In this document: positions 7,480 to 17,504 of the stretch, piece after piece | Layout of the letters: each line of letters opens with the position of its first letter | How positions within the stretch are numbered: the stretch's first letter is position 1 | NCBI RefSeq assembly: GCF_021272205.1 | Contig: NZ_JAJSDX010000001.1 | Span: 124,001 to 188,000 of the forward strand | Length of the DNA: 64,000 bases | Direction of reading: 5' to 3' | Source of the DNA: Pantoea sp. Mb-10 | Lineage (GTDB): Bacteria; Pseudomonadota; Gammaproteobacteria; Enterobacterales; Enterobacteriaceae | Notes under the pieces: generated by a model | Database searches by the model: none | Told to the model about the DNA's origin: nothing | Seen by the model: only the letters and a program-made list of their open reading frames with translations | Program-made: the position numbers and the translations under genes

Positions 7480-9119
7480 TGTTTCGCCCTCTTTGGCTGT
7501 GGATCTTCGCCGGGCTTCGCTTCAAACACCAGCGCATTGCTTTTACCGTTGATGGTTTTCAGCACCGGCTGCAGCTCACGCAGCACTTGGTCGAGACGCT
7601 GCATGTCGCCTACCAGCTTGTTATAGGCTGGCGAGCCAGGCTGGAGACCTTTCATACTGCGATTAAGTTCGCGCAGCGTCTGTTGCATATCCGCAGGCAA
7701 GGTTTTCATCGCCGGACTGCCGGTGATTTGATTGAGGTTATCCAGCGTTTTTTGTAGCTGCTGTAGCGTGCGCTGGCTCTCTTTTAACGTGCCTGTGGCT
7801 TGCGTAATCATCGGATTAAGCGGCAGCGCGTTGATCTTATCCAGTGCCGCAGTAAGTTTCTGCTGAATCTGGCTCAGACCGCCGCTGGTTGTAGGGATAA
7901 CCTCAAGTCCGGCCACCTCGTTCGGTCCTTTATAGGCCGGAACGTTATCGTAGAAGTCGAGGTCAACGTAGAGCGCGCCTGACAGCAGGTTACCGGTTTT
8001 CAACGTCGCTCGCAGGCCACGTTTCTTGCCCTCTTGCAGATGCTGCTCAAGATTGAAATCGCCACCCAAGCGGCTAACAAAGCGATCGGGTTCAATGCGG
8101 ATCAGGACCGGTACGCGATAATCGGTGTTCAATGCCTGGTCCATGCCCGGAATGGTATAAGGCACCTGCGATACCGTGCCCAGGCGGATGCCGCGGAATT
8201 CAACCGGCGCACCCACTTGCAGACCGCGAATCGAATCGCTGAAGAACAGCAGGAAATCGGTGTGCGCGGTGTACAGCGAATCCTGAATACTGCGCTGGTC
8301 GTCAAACAGGTGATATTCCGCTTTGTTCTGCGCAACCTGACCTAGCTCGGCGCCGTCCGGTACGTCAAAACTCACGCCGCCGCTGAACAGCGTAGTCAGT
8401 GAGCCCATTTCTACGCGCATGCCCGAGGCTGACATATCCACCGCAATACCGCTGTCTTTCCAGAAGCGCACGTTGGTGGTCACCAAACGATCGTAGGGAG
8501 CGGAGATGAACAGTTGATAGGTCATCATACGTTTTTCGGTATCGAAGGCGCTGGTTTCCACCGTGCCCACGCGATACCCCCGGAACAGAACCGGATCGCC
8601 CGCGTTAAGCTGCCCGGCTTTTTTGCTGTCCAGCGTAATACGGATACCTTTCGCATCCGGCGGTGCCAGCGGAGGCGCATCCAGCAGCTGATACTGTTCT
8701 GGCATCTCCCCTTTTTCGCCGGGCTGCAGTTCGATATACGCACCGGAAAGCAGCGTGCCTAATCCGGTAATGCCTTCCCGCCCAACCTGCGGTTTCACCA
8801 CCCAAAACACACTGTCTTTGTGCAGCAGTTTTTCCATACCCGCATTCAGGCGCGCTTTGATTTCGACGTGGTGCAGATCGTCAGTTAATACCGCGCTCTC
8901 CACCACGCCGACATTCACGCTGCGACTCTTGATCGCCGTTTTGCCGGCTTCAATCCCCTCAGCGCTTTCGGTAATCAGCGTTACCTCTGGCCCTTGATGA
9001 CTGAAATGATAAAAAAGAATCCAGCCGCCAATGAGTAGCGTCACAATAGGTACGATCCAGACTGGCGACCAGCGTTTTATCTGGTCGACATTAGCAGTCC
9101 CGTGATGGTTGTCCGTCAA
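7476..9119 (-). CDS. pqiB: PqiB, MCE-domain periplasm-spanning needle
   Basis: A protein of 547 aa, against 546 in E. coli. It has one N-terminal membrane helix (WIVPIVTLLIGGWILFYHF, about 19-37), then three MCE domains (starting near GPEVTLITESAEGIEAGKT, KGIRITLDSKKAGQLNAGDP and AHTDFLLFFSDSIRGLQVGA). A C-terminal coiled coil follows (LQQLQKTLDNL, MQRLDQVLRELQ). In E. coli it forms stacked hexameric rings that bridge inner and outer membranes for lipid transport. The only fitting start is TTG, with GAGGAG about 8 bases upstream and 29 bases of overlap with pqiA. Confidence 0.96.
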   Translation of the reverse strand: MTDNHHGTANVDQIKRWSPVWIVPIVTLLIGGWILFYHFSHQGPEVTLITESAEGIEAGKTAIKSRSVNVGVVESAVLTDDLHHVEIKARLNAGMEKLLHKDSVFWVVKPQVGREGITGLGTLLSGAYIELQPGEKGEMPEQYQLLDAPPLAPPDAKGIRITLDSKKAGQLNAGDPVLFRGYRVGTVETSAFDTEKRMMTYQLFISAPYDRLVTTNVRFWKDSGIAVDMSASGMRVEMGSLTTLFSGGVSFDVPDGAELGQVAQNKAEYHLFDDQRSIQDSLYTAHTDFLLFFSDSIRGLQVGAPVEFRGIRLGTVSQVPYTIPGMDQALNTDYRVPVLIRIEPDRFVSRLGGDFNLEQHLQEGKKRGLRATLKTGNLLSGALYVDLDFYDNVPAYKGPNEVAGLEVIPTTSGGLSQIQQKLTAALDKINALPLNPMITQATGTLKESQRTLQQLQKTLDNLNQITGSPAMKTLPADMQQTLRELNRSMKGLQPGSPAYNKLVGDMQRLDQVLRELQPVLKTINGKSNALVFEAKPGEDPQPKRAKQ

Positions 9120-10374
9120 AACGCGGCTCCTCAGATGCAGTTTCCTTTTGTCGATCCCAGATCAACCGCGGATCAAACGTCATTGCCGCAAACATGGTCA
9201 GAATCACCACTAATGCAAACAACAGCGCACCCGGCGCGGGATAAACACTCATTAGCCGCCCCATGCGCACCAGCGCAGAGAGGACGGCGATCACAAACAC
9301 ATCGATCATTGACCAGCGGCCAACAAATTCGACAACTTCATACACCACATGCATGCGTTCGCCATCAAAGCGCCCGCGACCGCTGGCATGCCAGCACAGC
9401 CAGCCAATGGCCAGCATTTTGAGCGATGGCACCATGATGCTGGCGATAAAAATCACCAGGGCCACGGGCCAGGAACCGTCTCCCCACAGCAGGATCACCC
9501 CCGACATAATGTTCGAGGGATAGGCGGACCCCAGGGTTTCCGTCACCATGATCGGTAAAATATTTGAAGGCACGTAGAGAAGTAGCGAGGTCAGCAGCAG
9601 GGACAATGTCCATTGCAGGCTGTGCCTGCGTCGCGCCTGCGCCTTCACGCCACAGCGCGGACATGACGCCTGGTGCGCCGGCAGAATGGCCGTACAGCAC
9701 GGGCAACTGCGCAGCCCCTGCTTCAATCCGCTGATACCCGCTTTGGGCTGCTGCGGCAAGGCGGGCAGCGCGTCAATGCGCTGCCACAGCCAACGTTTGT
9801 CCACGCATTGAAAGGCGCGAAGCTGCAACAAGCAGAACAGGCACCACGGCCAAAAGCTGGTGCCCAAGCCAATTTCACCGTAGGCCATGAGCTTAACGAA
9901 GCTCACCAGCACACCCGCCATAAAGATCTCAGCCATGCCCCAGCTGCGCAGATGAAAGAGGATGCGCGCCAGGCCCTGCCGCACACTGTGCGGCAGGCGG
10001 ACCGGGTTAACCAGCAAGAGGATAATCACCATCGCGCACGCAGGAATGGCCTGCACAAACAGCAAAAACAGCGTGGCCAGACTGCGGTAATCCTCACTGA
10101 CCATCACCTGCGGGATGTCCGTTAGGGCGATTTGACTGCTCAAGCCCGCAACGTGCATGCTGATGAAAGGAAAGAGATTCGCCAGCACCAGCATAAACAG
10201 CGCCGCGCAGGCGTAGCCCGTAGGCCGCCTGCGCGGCTCATGCCAGTTGGCCGTGAGTGTCGTGTGGCAGCGCGGGCAGCGCGCACGGCTGCCGACCGGA
10301 ATAGCTGGCAGCTTTACTGTTAAATCACACTGTGGACACAAGATCCACTGATGCGCCTGTTCCGCTGCACACAT
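9091..10374 (-). CDS. pqiA: PqiA, inner-membrane component of the PqiABC system
   Basis: A protein of 427 aa from the ATG at 10372-10374 (E. coli: 417 aa); an in-frame GTG two codons upstream is possible but sits closer to the GGGAG. There are two PqiA domains, each opened by a zinc-ribbon: CPQC with CPRC near residues 14-38, and CPCC with CPRC in the middle. Each is followed by about four membrane helices. It is the integral membrane partner of PqiB. It follows uup by 15 bases. The paraquat-inducible name comes from SoxS regulation in E. coli; no SoxS box was identified here. Confidence 0.95.
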   Translation of the reverse strand: MCAAEQAHQWILCPQCDLTVKLPAIPVGSRARCPRCHTTLTANWHEPRRRPTGYACAALFMLVLANLFPFISMHVAGLSSQIALTDIPQVMVSEDYRSLATLFLLFVQAIPACAMVIILLLVNPVRLPHSVRQGLARILFHLRSWGMAEIFMAGVLVSFVKLMAYGEIGLGTSFWPWCLFCLLQLRAFQCVDKRWLWQRIDALPALPQQPKAGISGLKQGLRSCPCCTAILPAHQASCPRCGVKAQARRRHSLQWTLSLLLTSLLLYVPSNILPIMVTETLGSAYPSNIMSGVILLWGDGSWPVALVIFIASIMVPSLKMLAIGWLCWHASGRGRFDGERMHVVYEVVEFVGRWSMIDVFVIAVLSALVRMGRLMSVYPAPGALLFALVVILTMFAAMTFDPRLIWDRQKETASEEPRFDGQPSRDC

Positions 10375-10389
10375 ACTCACTCCCAGGGA

Positions 10390-12303
10390 TTACCCACCGT
10401 TTTTCAGTGCTTCCAGCTCTTCCCAGCGCGCGAAAGCCACCTCAAGCGCCTGTTCAGCGTCGGCTAACGCGTCCAGCACCGGCTGCGTTTCGCTATGCGG
10501 CTGACTGAAAAAGTCAGGATGGCTCATCTTGGCCTGCAGCTCACCGATACGTGTTTCCAGCTGCTCCAACTTTTGCGGCAACTGTTCAAGCTCACGCGTT
10601 AGGTTATAGCTTAATTTGCTCGCGCTGCGCTTGGTGGCGTCGCTTTTTTCCGCACTTTTCGCAGGCGCGGTGGAAGTCTTCACCGATGCCGATTGCGTTT
10701 GCTTCCAGGCCGCGCGCTGCTGCTGTGCATCGTGATAGCCACCCACAAAGGCGCCGATGTTACCGTTACCGTCAAAAATCCAGCATTCGGTCACGGTATT
10801 ATCAACAAATTGACGATCGTGGCTGACCAGTAAAACCGTGCCTTGATAGCCATCCACTAACTCCTCAAGCAGCTCGAGGGTTTCGACATCCAGGTCATTG
10901 GTTGGCTCATCAAGAATCAGTAAGTTGCTGGGTTTCAAAAACAGCCGCGCCAGCAGCAGACGGTTACGCTCGCCGCCCGACAGCGCGCGCACCGGCGTCA
11001 TGGCGCGTTTGGGATGGAACAAGAAATCCTGCAGATAGCCCAGCACGTGGCGCGGCTTACCGTTGACCAGCACTTCCTGCTTACCTTCGGCCAGGTTGTC
11101 CATTACGGTGCGATCCGGATCGAGCTCGGCGCGGTGCTGATCGAAGTAAGCGATCTCCAGTTTGGTGCCGCAGTGCACGCGGCCGCTGTCAGCCTTGAGC
11201 TGCTCCAGCATCAGGCGCAGCAGCGTGGTTTTACCGCAGCCGTTGGGGCCGATAAGGGCGATTTTATCGCCGCGCTGCACTTGGGCGGAAAAATCGCGCA
11301 CCAGCGTTTTGCCACCCACGCTGTAGTTCACGTTTTCCAGCTCAAACACAATTTTACCGGATCGCGCCGCTTCACCGACCTGCATATTGGCTTTGCCCAT
11401 CACATCACGGCGCTCGGAACGCTCCCGGCGCAGCGCTTTGAGCGCACGCACGCGGCCCTCATTACGGGTGCGGCGCGCTTTGATGCCCTGACGAATCCAC
11501 ACCTCTTCCTGCGCCAGTTTGCGATCGAACTCAGCGTTCTGCATCTCTTCTACGCGTAGCGCTTCCTCTTTACCCAACAGGAACTGATCGTAGTCGCCCG
11601 GCCAGGACACCAGCTTGCCGCGATCGAGGTCGACAATGCGCGTCGCCATATTGCGAATAAATGAGCGGTCATGGGAAATAAACACGATGCTGCCGGTAAA
11701 GGTTTTCAGGAACGTTTCCAGCCAGTCGATGGTTTCGATATCGAGGTGGTTGGTCGGCTCATCCAGCATCAATACGCGCGGATTGCTCACTAACGCGCGA
11801 CCCAGCGCCGCTTTGCGCAGCCAGCCGCCGGAAAGCGAAGAGAGCTCGGTGTCCGGCTGCAGGCCAATCTGCTGCAGCACATCATTAATACGGCTATCCA
11901 GCTGCCACAGATTCTGATGATCCAGGATCGCCTGCAGGCGTCCCATTTCATTAAGGTTCTTCTCGCTGGGATCCTCCATGACCACATGCGAGATAGCATG
12001 GTAGGCCTTGAGGTGCTCAGCCTGTTCCGCCACGCCTTCGGCCACAAAGTCATAGACGGAACCGGTGATGTTACGCGGCGGGTCTTGCTGCAGGCGTGAC
12101 ACCACCAAATCCTGCTCATAAATGATGCGGCCATCATCCAGCGGCTGCTCGCCGTTGATGATTTTCATCAGCGTGGATTTACCGGCGCCGTTACGGCCAA
12201 CCAGACAGACGCGCTCGCCCTCTTCGATGTGAAGCTCGGTGTTATCCAACAGCGGCGCATCGCTGAATGAGAGGTAAGCGCCATGGATACTGATCAGTGA
12301 CAT
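10390..12303 (-). CDS. uup: ABC-F family ATPase Uup
   Basis: A protein of 637 aa, against 635 in E. coli. Two ATP-binding cassettes are complete. Walker A GRNGAGKST is near 37 and GPNGCGKTT near 352. The signatures are LSGGWLRKAALGRA and LSGGERNRLLLARL. The Walker B sites are MLDEPTNHLD and ILDEPTNDLD. The C-terminal coiled coil (REQ/ELQ-rich, about 560-630) is the Uup-specific DNA-binding domain. There are no membrane helices, so it is not a transporter. Uup affects transposon precise excision, branched DNA intermediates and ribosome assembly. It lies 5 bases after rlmL. Confidence 0.97.
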   Translation of the reverse strand: MSLISIHGAYLSFSDAPLLDNTELHIEEGERVCLVGRNGAGKSTLMKIINGEQPLDDGRIIYEQDLVVSRLQQDPPRNITGSVYDFVAEGVAEQAEHLKAYHAISHVVMEDPSEKNLNEMGRLQAILDHQNLWQLDSRINDVLQQIGLQPDTELSSLSGGWLRKAALGRALVSNPRVLMLDEPTNHLDIETIDWLETFLKTFTGSIVFISHDRSFIRNMATRIVDLDRGKLVSWPGDYDQFLLGKEEALRVEEMQNAEFDRKLAQEEVWIRQGIKARRTRNEGRVRALKALRRERSERRDVMGKANMQVGEAARSGKIVFELENVNYSVGGKTLVRDFSAQVQRGDKIALIGPNGCGKTTLLRLMLEQLKADSGRVHCGTKLEIAYFDQHRAELDPDRTVMDNLAEGKQEVLVNGKPRHVLGYLQDFLFHPKRAMTPVRALSGGERNRLLLARLFLKPSNLLILDEPTNDLDVETLELLEELVDGYQGTVLLVSHDRQFVDNTVTECWIFDGNGNIGAFVGGYHDAQQQRAAWKQTQSASVKTSTAPAKSAEKSDATKRSASKLSYNLTRELEQLPQKLEQLETRIGELQAKMSHPDFFSQPHSETQPVLDALADAEQALEVAFARWEELEALKNGG

Positions 12304-12308
12304 AAACC

Positions 12309-14426
12309 TTATTCCTTACCGGCGTGGCTAACCAGCCAGCAGTTGTGAATTTGACGATTGCGGGCGAAATCCTGCGACAGGGTTTTTTGCGTAATTTCCT
12401 GCGCCTGTAGGCCCAGTTTCTGCAACCCTTCCCGATCCATTTTGAAGCCGCGCTTGTTGTTGGAGAACATGATAGTGCCGCCGCGCCGCAGCAGACGCTT
12501 AAGATTCTGCATCAGCATCAGGTGGTCGCGCTGGACATCGAAATCCGCCTCCATGCGTTTGGAGTTAGAGAACGTTGGCGGATCGATGAAGATCACATCA
12601 AATTGTTCGTCACTCTCGCGCAGCCAGCTCAGGCAATCGGCCTGCATCAGGCGATGTTGACGGCCGGTTAAGCCGTTCAGACGCAGATTGCGCTCTGCCC
12701 ACTCCAGATACGTGCGTGACATATCCACCGTGGTGGTGGATTTTGCCCCGCCCAAGCCAGCGTGGACGCTGGCGCTGCCGGTGTAAGCGAACAGGTTAAG
12801 GAAATCTTTGCCCTTGCTCATGTTACCGAGCATTTGGCGCGCGATACGGTGATCGAGGAACAGACCGGTATCGAGATAATCGGTAAGATTGACCAGCAGG
12901 CGCGCATTAAATTCCTGCACCTCCATGTAATTGCCCTTCTCACTCAGTTTTTGGTACTGGTTTTTACCCTTTTGCCGTTCGCGCGTTTTCAGCACCAGAC
13001 GGTTGGCAGGCAGCGCAAGCACGCTCAGCGTCGCGCTAATGACATCGAGCAGGCGCTGGCGCGCCTTGCTGGCATCCACGCTTTTCGGCGGGGCATATTC
13101 CTGAATCACCACCCAATCGGCGTAGCGATCCACCGCCACGTTGTATTCAGGGAGATCGGCGTCATACAGGCGATAACATTGAATGCCGGATTGCTGCGCC
13201 CACTTTTCCAGCTTTTTCAGGTTCTTGCGCAGACGATTGGCGAAATCTTCAGCAATCTGCGCGCTGCTTTCACCGCTGCTCGCGGCCAGCTGATAGTTTT
13301 TCTGTACGCACTCTAGCGGGCCGTTTTTCGCCTTGAACTGGCGTTCTGCGCGCAGCTGCAGACAGCTCAGCAGCTCTGGGGATGCGCTGAAGAGCGACAG
13401 CTGCCAGCCGCCAAAGTGCTGCTTCATCAGCCGGCCAAGCTGGCTGTGCAAGGCGATGAGCGCAGGCTCGCTCTCAAGACGCTCGCCGTAAGGCGGATTG
13501 CTTAACACCGTGCCGGTGACGTCCGTCTCTGCCAGCGGGTTCTTGAGCTGTAGCACGTCCTGCTGTTGCAGCGTGAACAGCGTATAGACGCCAGCACGAC
13601 GGGCGTTGGCGCGCGCCGATTCCAGCACGCGGCCGTCGTTGTCATAGCCAAAGAAGCGTGCCTTCGCCGCCGCGGTTCCCACGCGGGCGCGCTCTAGCGC
13701 GTCGTTATGGACTTCCTGCCACAGCGCGGCATCATGCTTTTTCCAGGCGTTGAATCCCCAGCGCGTGCGCAACAATCCCGGTGCGCGATCGCAGGCGATC
13801 AGTGCGGCTTCAATCAGCAACGTACCGGAACCGCACATGGGATCGACCAGCGGCGTCTCTTTCTGCCAACAGGCGCGCATCACAATCGCGGCCGCCAGGT
13901 TCTCTTTCAGCGGCGCCTGCCCCGTTTGCTGACGATAGCCGCGCTGGTGCAGCGCATCTCCGCTGAGATCAAGCGCAATGCTCACGCGATCTTTATTCAG
14001 CCAGGCATTAATGCGGATTCCCGGCTGCTCGCGATCCACGCTAGGCCGCTCAAGATTCTGGCGGGTAAAGCTGTCTACAATGGCATCTTTGATACGCAAC
14101 GCGCCAAATTGGCTGTTGCGAATCACGTCATTGGTGCCGCTGAAATGGATGGCAAAGGTGGTCTCGCTGCCGAACAGCTCGGTCCAGGGAATACTTTGCG
14201 CGCCGACGTAGAGATCGAGATCGCTCCAGACACCGAATTCTCCCAGCGGCAGCAAAATACGTGAAGCGAGTCGGCTCCACAGCAGGCTTTGATACATTGT
14301 GCGGTCATCGGCGCGGAAGTGGACGCCGCCCTGCACCACCTGCAAATCCTGCGCACCCAGCGCGTCCAGCTCAGTTTTCAATAGCTCTTCGAGCCCACGC
14401 GCCGTACTGGCAAACAGAGAATTCAT
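12309..14426 (-). CDS. rlmL: bifunctional 23S rRNA methyltransferase RlmKL
   Basis: A protein of 705 aa from the ATG at 14424-14426 (E. coli: 702 aa, beginning [20 protein letters not shown] as here); a start 12 codons upstream is unlikely. The N-terminal THUMP domain (about 45-155) is followed by the RlmL methyltransferase, with [13 protein letters not shown] and the catalytic SNPPYGER, making m2G2445. The C-terminal RlmK methyltransferase has [17 protein letters not shown] and [10 protein letters not shown], making m7G2069. It is the first gene of the leftward rlmL-uup-pqiABC block and is divergent from ycbX. Confidence 0.97.
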   Translation of the reverse strand: MNSLFASTARGLEELLKTELDALGAQDLQVVQGGVHFRADDRTMYQSLLWSRLASRILLPLGEFGVWSDLDLYVGAQSIPWTELFGSETTFAIHFSGTNDVIRNSQFGALRIKDAIVDSFTRQNLERPSVDREQPGIRINAWLNKDRVSIALDLSGDALHQRGYRQQTGQAPLKENLAAAIVMRACWQKETPLVDPMCGSGTLLIEAALIACDRAPGLLRTRWGFNAWKKHDAALWQEVHNDALERARVGTAAAKARFFGYDNDGRVLESARANARRAGVYTLFTLQQQDVLQLKNPLAETDVTGTVLSNPPYGERLESEPALIALHSQLGRLMKQHFGGWQLSLFSASPELLSCLQLRAERQFKAKNGPLECVQKNYQLAASSGESSAQIAEDFANRLRKNLKKLEKWAQQSGIQCYRLYDADLPEYNVAVDRYADWVVIQEYAPPKSVDASKARQRLLDVISATLSVLALPANRLVLKTRERQKGKNQYQKLSEKGNYMEVQEFNARLLVNLTDYLDTGLFLDHRIARQMLGNMSKGKDFLNLFAYTGSASVHAGLGGAKSTTTVDMSRTYLEWAERNLRLNGLTGRQHRLMQADCLSWLRESDEQFDVIFIDPPTFSNSKRMEADFDVQRDHLMLMQNLKRLLRRGGTIMFSNNKRGFKMDREGLQKLGLQAQEITQKTLSQDFARNRQIHNCWLVSHAGKE

Positions 14427-14569
14427 ATCGTCACTTTTACTCTTGCTAAAATTGCTGCGCATTATAGCGAATCAGCGTCCTATGTCATAAAGTTAGCTTC
14501 TTTTTGCCCTTACTTTACCTGCACGGCGCCGACGCCGGCGCGATGCGCAGCCAGGTTTTTGGAGAAACG

Positions 14570-15679
14570 ATGCTTACCCTGTCTCGTCTTTATATCCACC
14601 CGGTGAAATCCATGCGCGGCCTGCAGCTCTCACACGCACAGGCGCAGGAAAGCGGTCTGGGCTTTGACCGCATCTTTATGCTGACTGAACCCGACGGCAC
14701 CTTTATTACCGCCAGACAGTTTCCCGAGATGGTGCGCTTTATACCGGCCCTGCTGCCCGAAGGCCTGTTTCTTACCGCGCCTGACGCCTCTCAGGCGCTG
14801 GTGCGCTTTGCCGACTTCGATGCGCATCCCGCGCCGACCGAAGTGTGGGGCAACGCTTTTACCGCTTTCATCGCGCCAGAGGCGATCAACGCCTGGCTTA
14901 GCGGCTTTTTTCCGCGTCCGGTACAGCTGCGCTGGATCGGTGCCCACCCTACCCGACGGGTAAAACGTTTTGAGCAGGTGCCATTGGGGTTTGCCGACGG
15001 CTTTCCCTATCTGCTGGTCAACACGGCGTCACTTGACGATCTTCAGCGCCGCTGCCCGGCCAGCGTGCGCATGGAGCAGTTTCGCCCGAATATCATCGTC
15101 AGCGGTGCGCAGGCGTGGGAAGAGGACAGCTGGAAGCGAATCCAGATTGGCCCCGTTCAGTTTGAAAGCCCGAAACCGTGCAGCCGCTGCGTCTTTACCA
15201 CCGTGGGCACCGAGAGCGGGCGCAAACACCCTGACGGCGAACCGCTGGTCACGCTGCAGCGTTTCCGCAGCGCCCAAGACGGCAGCGGTGACATCGATTT
15301 TGGCCTGAATTTGCTGGCGCTAAACAGCGGGATTTTGCGGGTCGGCGACGAAATCAGCATTCTTGAGCGCCATACGCCACGTCAATACGGTGCGGGTGCG
15401 GTCACGGAAAGCGTCAAACCGCAGGCCGTGCAGCAAGCCGACGTGCGTATTACTTATCAGGGAAAAACGTTCAGCGGGGACAATCAGCAGGTACTGTTGG
15501 AACAGCTTGAAATGAACGGCTTTCGCGTGCCTTATTCCTGTCGCGCCGGGATTTGCGGCAGCTGCAAAATGACGCTGCTGTCGGGTGAGGTCAAGGCGCT
15601 GAAACAGAGCGCGGTGCGCGCGGATGGCACGATTCTCAGCTGCAGCTGCATTCCAGCAGGCGACGTTGAACTGGGATAA
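14570..15679 (+). CDS. ycbX: MOSC and 2Fe-2S ferredoxin domain protein YcbX
   Basis: A protein of 369 aa from the ATG at 14570, which has GGAG 6 bases upstream and gives exactly the E. coli length. An N-terminal MOSC_N beta-barrel (about 1-110) is followed by a MOSC domain with the molybdenum-ligand region [11 protein letters not shown]. The C-terminal 2Fe-2S ferredoxin domain has CRAGICGSC (about 320-328) and a further Cys in ILSCSCIP. In E. coli YcbX detoxifies N-hydroxylated bases such as 6-hydroxylaminopurine, using molybdenum cofactor and CysJ as electron donor. It converges on zapC with only 3 bases between stops. Confidence 0.96.
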   Translation: MLTLSRLYIHPVKSMRGLQLSHAQAQESGLGFDRIFMLTEPDGTFITARQFPEMVRFIPALLPEGLFLTAPDASQALVRFADFDAHPAPTEVWGNAFTAFIAPEAINAWLSGFFPRPVQLRWIGAHPTRRVKRFEQVPLGFADGFPYLLVNTASLDDLQRRCPASVRMEQFRPNIIVSGAQAWEEDSWKRIQIGPVQFESPKPCSRCVFTTVGTESGRKHPDGEPLVTLQRFRSAQDGSGDIDFGLNLLALNSGILRVGDEISILERHTPRQYGAGAVTESVKPQAVQQADVRITYQGKTFSGDNQQVLLEQLEMNGFRVPYSCRAGICGSCKMTLLSGEVKALKQSAVRADGTILSCSCIPAGDVELG

Positions 15680-15682
15680 ACG

Positions 15683-16219
15683 TTATACCGCCCGCGCTAA
15701 AAGCGCGGTTTCTGCCTGCGGCTGCAGGCGATCGTGCATAATCTTGATCGCATCACCCAGCTGCATGGCTTTGCCTGCCACGCTCAGTGCGTTCTGCGCC
15801 AGCAGGCACAGCGCGGCGTTTTCACCGCTTTCAACCACCAGCAGCTGCGCATGTTCACCGCTGTCAGCCAGCGTCACGGTCACCATATCTCCGGCGCTCG
15901 GCTGACAGGCTCGCGGCTGAGTCGTGAAGTGCCAGCTCTTGGGCATCAGGGGTTTGAGAAAACGGCTGGCAACCAAGGCATTAAGCACCAGTTCGGCGCG
16001 CTGTTGACCATTGAGGTCCGTTTGGCGGCAGCGTTCCTCGAAGCTGAAATAGAGTGCGGCATCGTCCACGCAAAAACCGCTTTCATTGAACGCATCGGGC
16101 GTGAGCATTTTGCGTGAAAAACGTGAGCGAAATATCATTCCATCAGCCAGATCCAGCATCATGCGATCGTGATCTGCGTCAAAATACCAACGCCAGTTAT
16201 CATCAGGTTTTATTTTCAT
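15683..16219 (-). CDS. zapC: cell division protein ZapC
   Basis: A protein of 178 aa, against 180 in E. coli. ZapC binds FtsZ and promotes lateral bundling of protofilaments at the Z-ring. The family N-terminus [20 protein letters not shown] and the block [20 protein letters not shown] are intact, as is the C-terminal half with [17 protein letters not shown] 156-bp AT-rich region upstream separates it from the pyrD stop and presumably holds its promoter. Confidence 0.95.
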   Translation of the reverse strand: MKIKPDDNWRWYFDADHDRMMLDLADGMIFRSRFSRKMLTPDAFNESGFCVDDAALYFSFEERCRQTDLNGQQRAELVLNALVASRFLKPLMPKSWHFTTQPRACQPSAGDMVTVTLADSGEHAQLLVVESGENAALCLLAQNALSVAGKAMQLGDAIKIMHDRLQPQAETALLARAV

Positions 16220-16375
16220 AATGTGCCCTGCAGATTGTGGATTTTCGCTGCGCTAATTAGCGTGAAAATAATAAATAGCAAGTTGGGAAAAAGCTGAAAA
16301 ATGCAACAGCAGGATAAAATATAAACGAGCCGAAGGGATAAATAAACCCCCCGGCGCGGGAAAGTAAGAAATGTC

Positions 16376-17386
16376 TTAGAGATGGGTGACAATATCTTTA
16401 ATTAACGATGGACCTTTATAAATAAAGCCGGAGTATATCTGCACCAGCGTCGCGCCCGCCGCAATCTTTTCGCGCGCAGCGGTGAGCGAATCAATGCCGC
16501 CAACGCCAATAATTGGCAGCTGACCTTGCAGTTCCTGCGCCAGACGACGAATCACCTCGGTGCTGCGTGACTGCACCGGACGCCCGCTTAATCCGCCCGC
16601 TTCATCGGCGTATTTTAGGCCCGTTACCAGCGAACGATCCAGCGTGGTATTGGTCGCAATGACACCGTCAATTTTATGGCGCACTAAACTGTCTGCCACT
16701 TGGATCAATTCCGCTTCGGAAAGATCCGGGGCGATCTTAACCGCCACCGGCACATATTTAAGGTGCCGCGCTTCGAGCTCGTGCTGTTTTAATTTAATCG
16801 CCGCCAGCAGATCGTCCAGCGCCTCACCGTATTGCAGAGTGCGTAATCCTGGCGTGTTCGGCGAAGAAATATTGACGGCAATATAGCCTGCATGGCCATA
16901 CACCTTTTCCATGCAGATTAAATAATCCTCTTTGCCCTGCTCAACCGGCGTGTCTTTATTTTTGCCAATATTGATGCCCAGCACGCCTTTGAAGCGCGCT
17001 TTTTTGACATTCTCAATCAGGTGATCGACGCCATGATTGTTGAAGCCCATCCGGTTGATAATGCCTTCTGCTTCCACCAGCCGGAACATGCGCGGTTTAT
17101 CATTACCGGGCTGCGCGCGCGGCGTGACCGTGCCGACTTCCACAAAACCAAACCCCATCGCGCCAAACGCATCAATGCACGATGCATTTTTATCCAGTCC
17201 CGCCGCAAGGCCGAGCGCATTCGGGAAGGTTAATCCCATGCAGTTGACTGGACGCGAAGGCAGAGACTGACGGATTAGCCCTTCCAGCGGCGTGCCGCTG
17301 ATAAAGCGCAGTTGTTGAAAGGTGAGTTCGTGCGCGCGCTCGGGATCGAGTCTGAACAGCGCGGGCCGGACGAGGGGATAAAACAT
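16376..17386 (-). CDS. pyrD: dihydroorotate dehydrogenase (quinone), class 2
   Basis: A protein of 336 aa, the same length as E. coli PyrD. It oxidises dihydroorotate to orotate with quinone as acceptor, the fourth step of pyrimidine synthesis, at the inner membrane. The N-terminal amphipathic membrane-binding helices (about 1-40) are followed by the FMN barrel. The glycine-rich [20 protein letters not shown], the active-site [12 protein letters not shown] with the catalytic Ser, and the phosphate site GVGGIDS are all present. It has its own promoter and a leader of about 50 nt carrying an unexplained dyad. Confidence 0.98.
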   Translation of the reverse strand: MFYPLVRPALFRLDPERAHELTFQQLRFISGTPLEGLIRQSLPSRPVNCMGLTFPNALGLAAGLDKNASCIDAFGAMGFGFVEVGTVTPRAQPGNDKPRMFRLVEAEGIINRMGFNNHGVDHLIENVKKARFKGVLGINIGKNKDTPVEQGKEDYLICMEKVYGHAGYIAVNISSPNTPGLRTLQYGEALDDLLAAIKLKQHELEARHLKYVPVAVKIAPDLSEAELIQVADSLVRHKIDGVIATNTTLDRSLVTGLKYADEAGGLSGRPVQSRSTEVIRRLAQELQGQLPIIGVGGIDSLTAAREKIAAGATLVQIYSGFIYKGPSLIKDIVTHL

Positions 17387-17445
17387 GCACTCTCCTGAAT
17401 AGCAGCTTCAAAGACGTCGGGGTGCACGGTCAATTGTGCGCCAGA

Positions 17446-17474
17446 ATGGTAAAGGCCTCTGGCGCAAAAGTAAA
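17446..17474 (-). promoter_or_regulatory. pyrD promoter with overlapping inverted repeat
   Basis: On the minus strand TTTACT (complement of 17469-17474) and TACCAT (complement of 17446-17451) are spaced by 17 bases. A 9-bp perfect inverted repeat, TGCGCCAGA (17437-17445) and TCTGGCGCA (17458-17466), brackets the -10 hexamer. Confidence 0.6.
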
Positions 17475-17504
17475 TTATTCCCGCTCTGGCGGCGTTGATC
17501 GCGA

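Noticed and set aside
10390..12303. Uup as an ABC transporter ATPase
   Set aside because: Tandem ATPase domains in one chain without membrane helices plus the C-terminal coiled coil mark it as ABC-F.
15029..15360. Long antisense open frames over ycbX and other GC-rich genes
   Set aside because: They are shadows of strong coding frames, with no ribosome-binding sites or family similarity.
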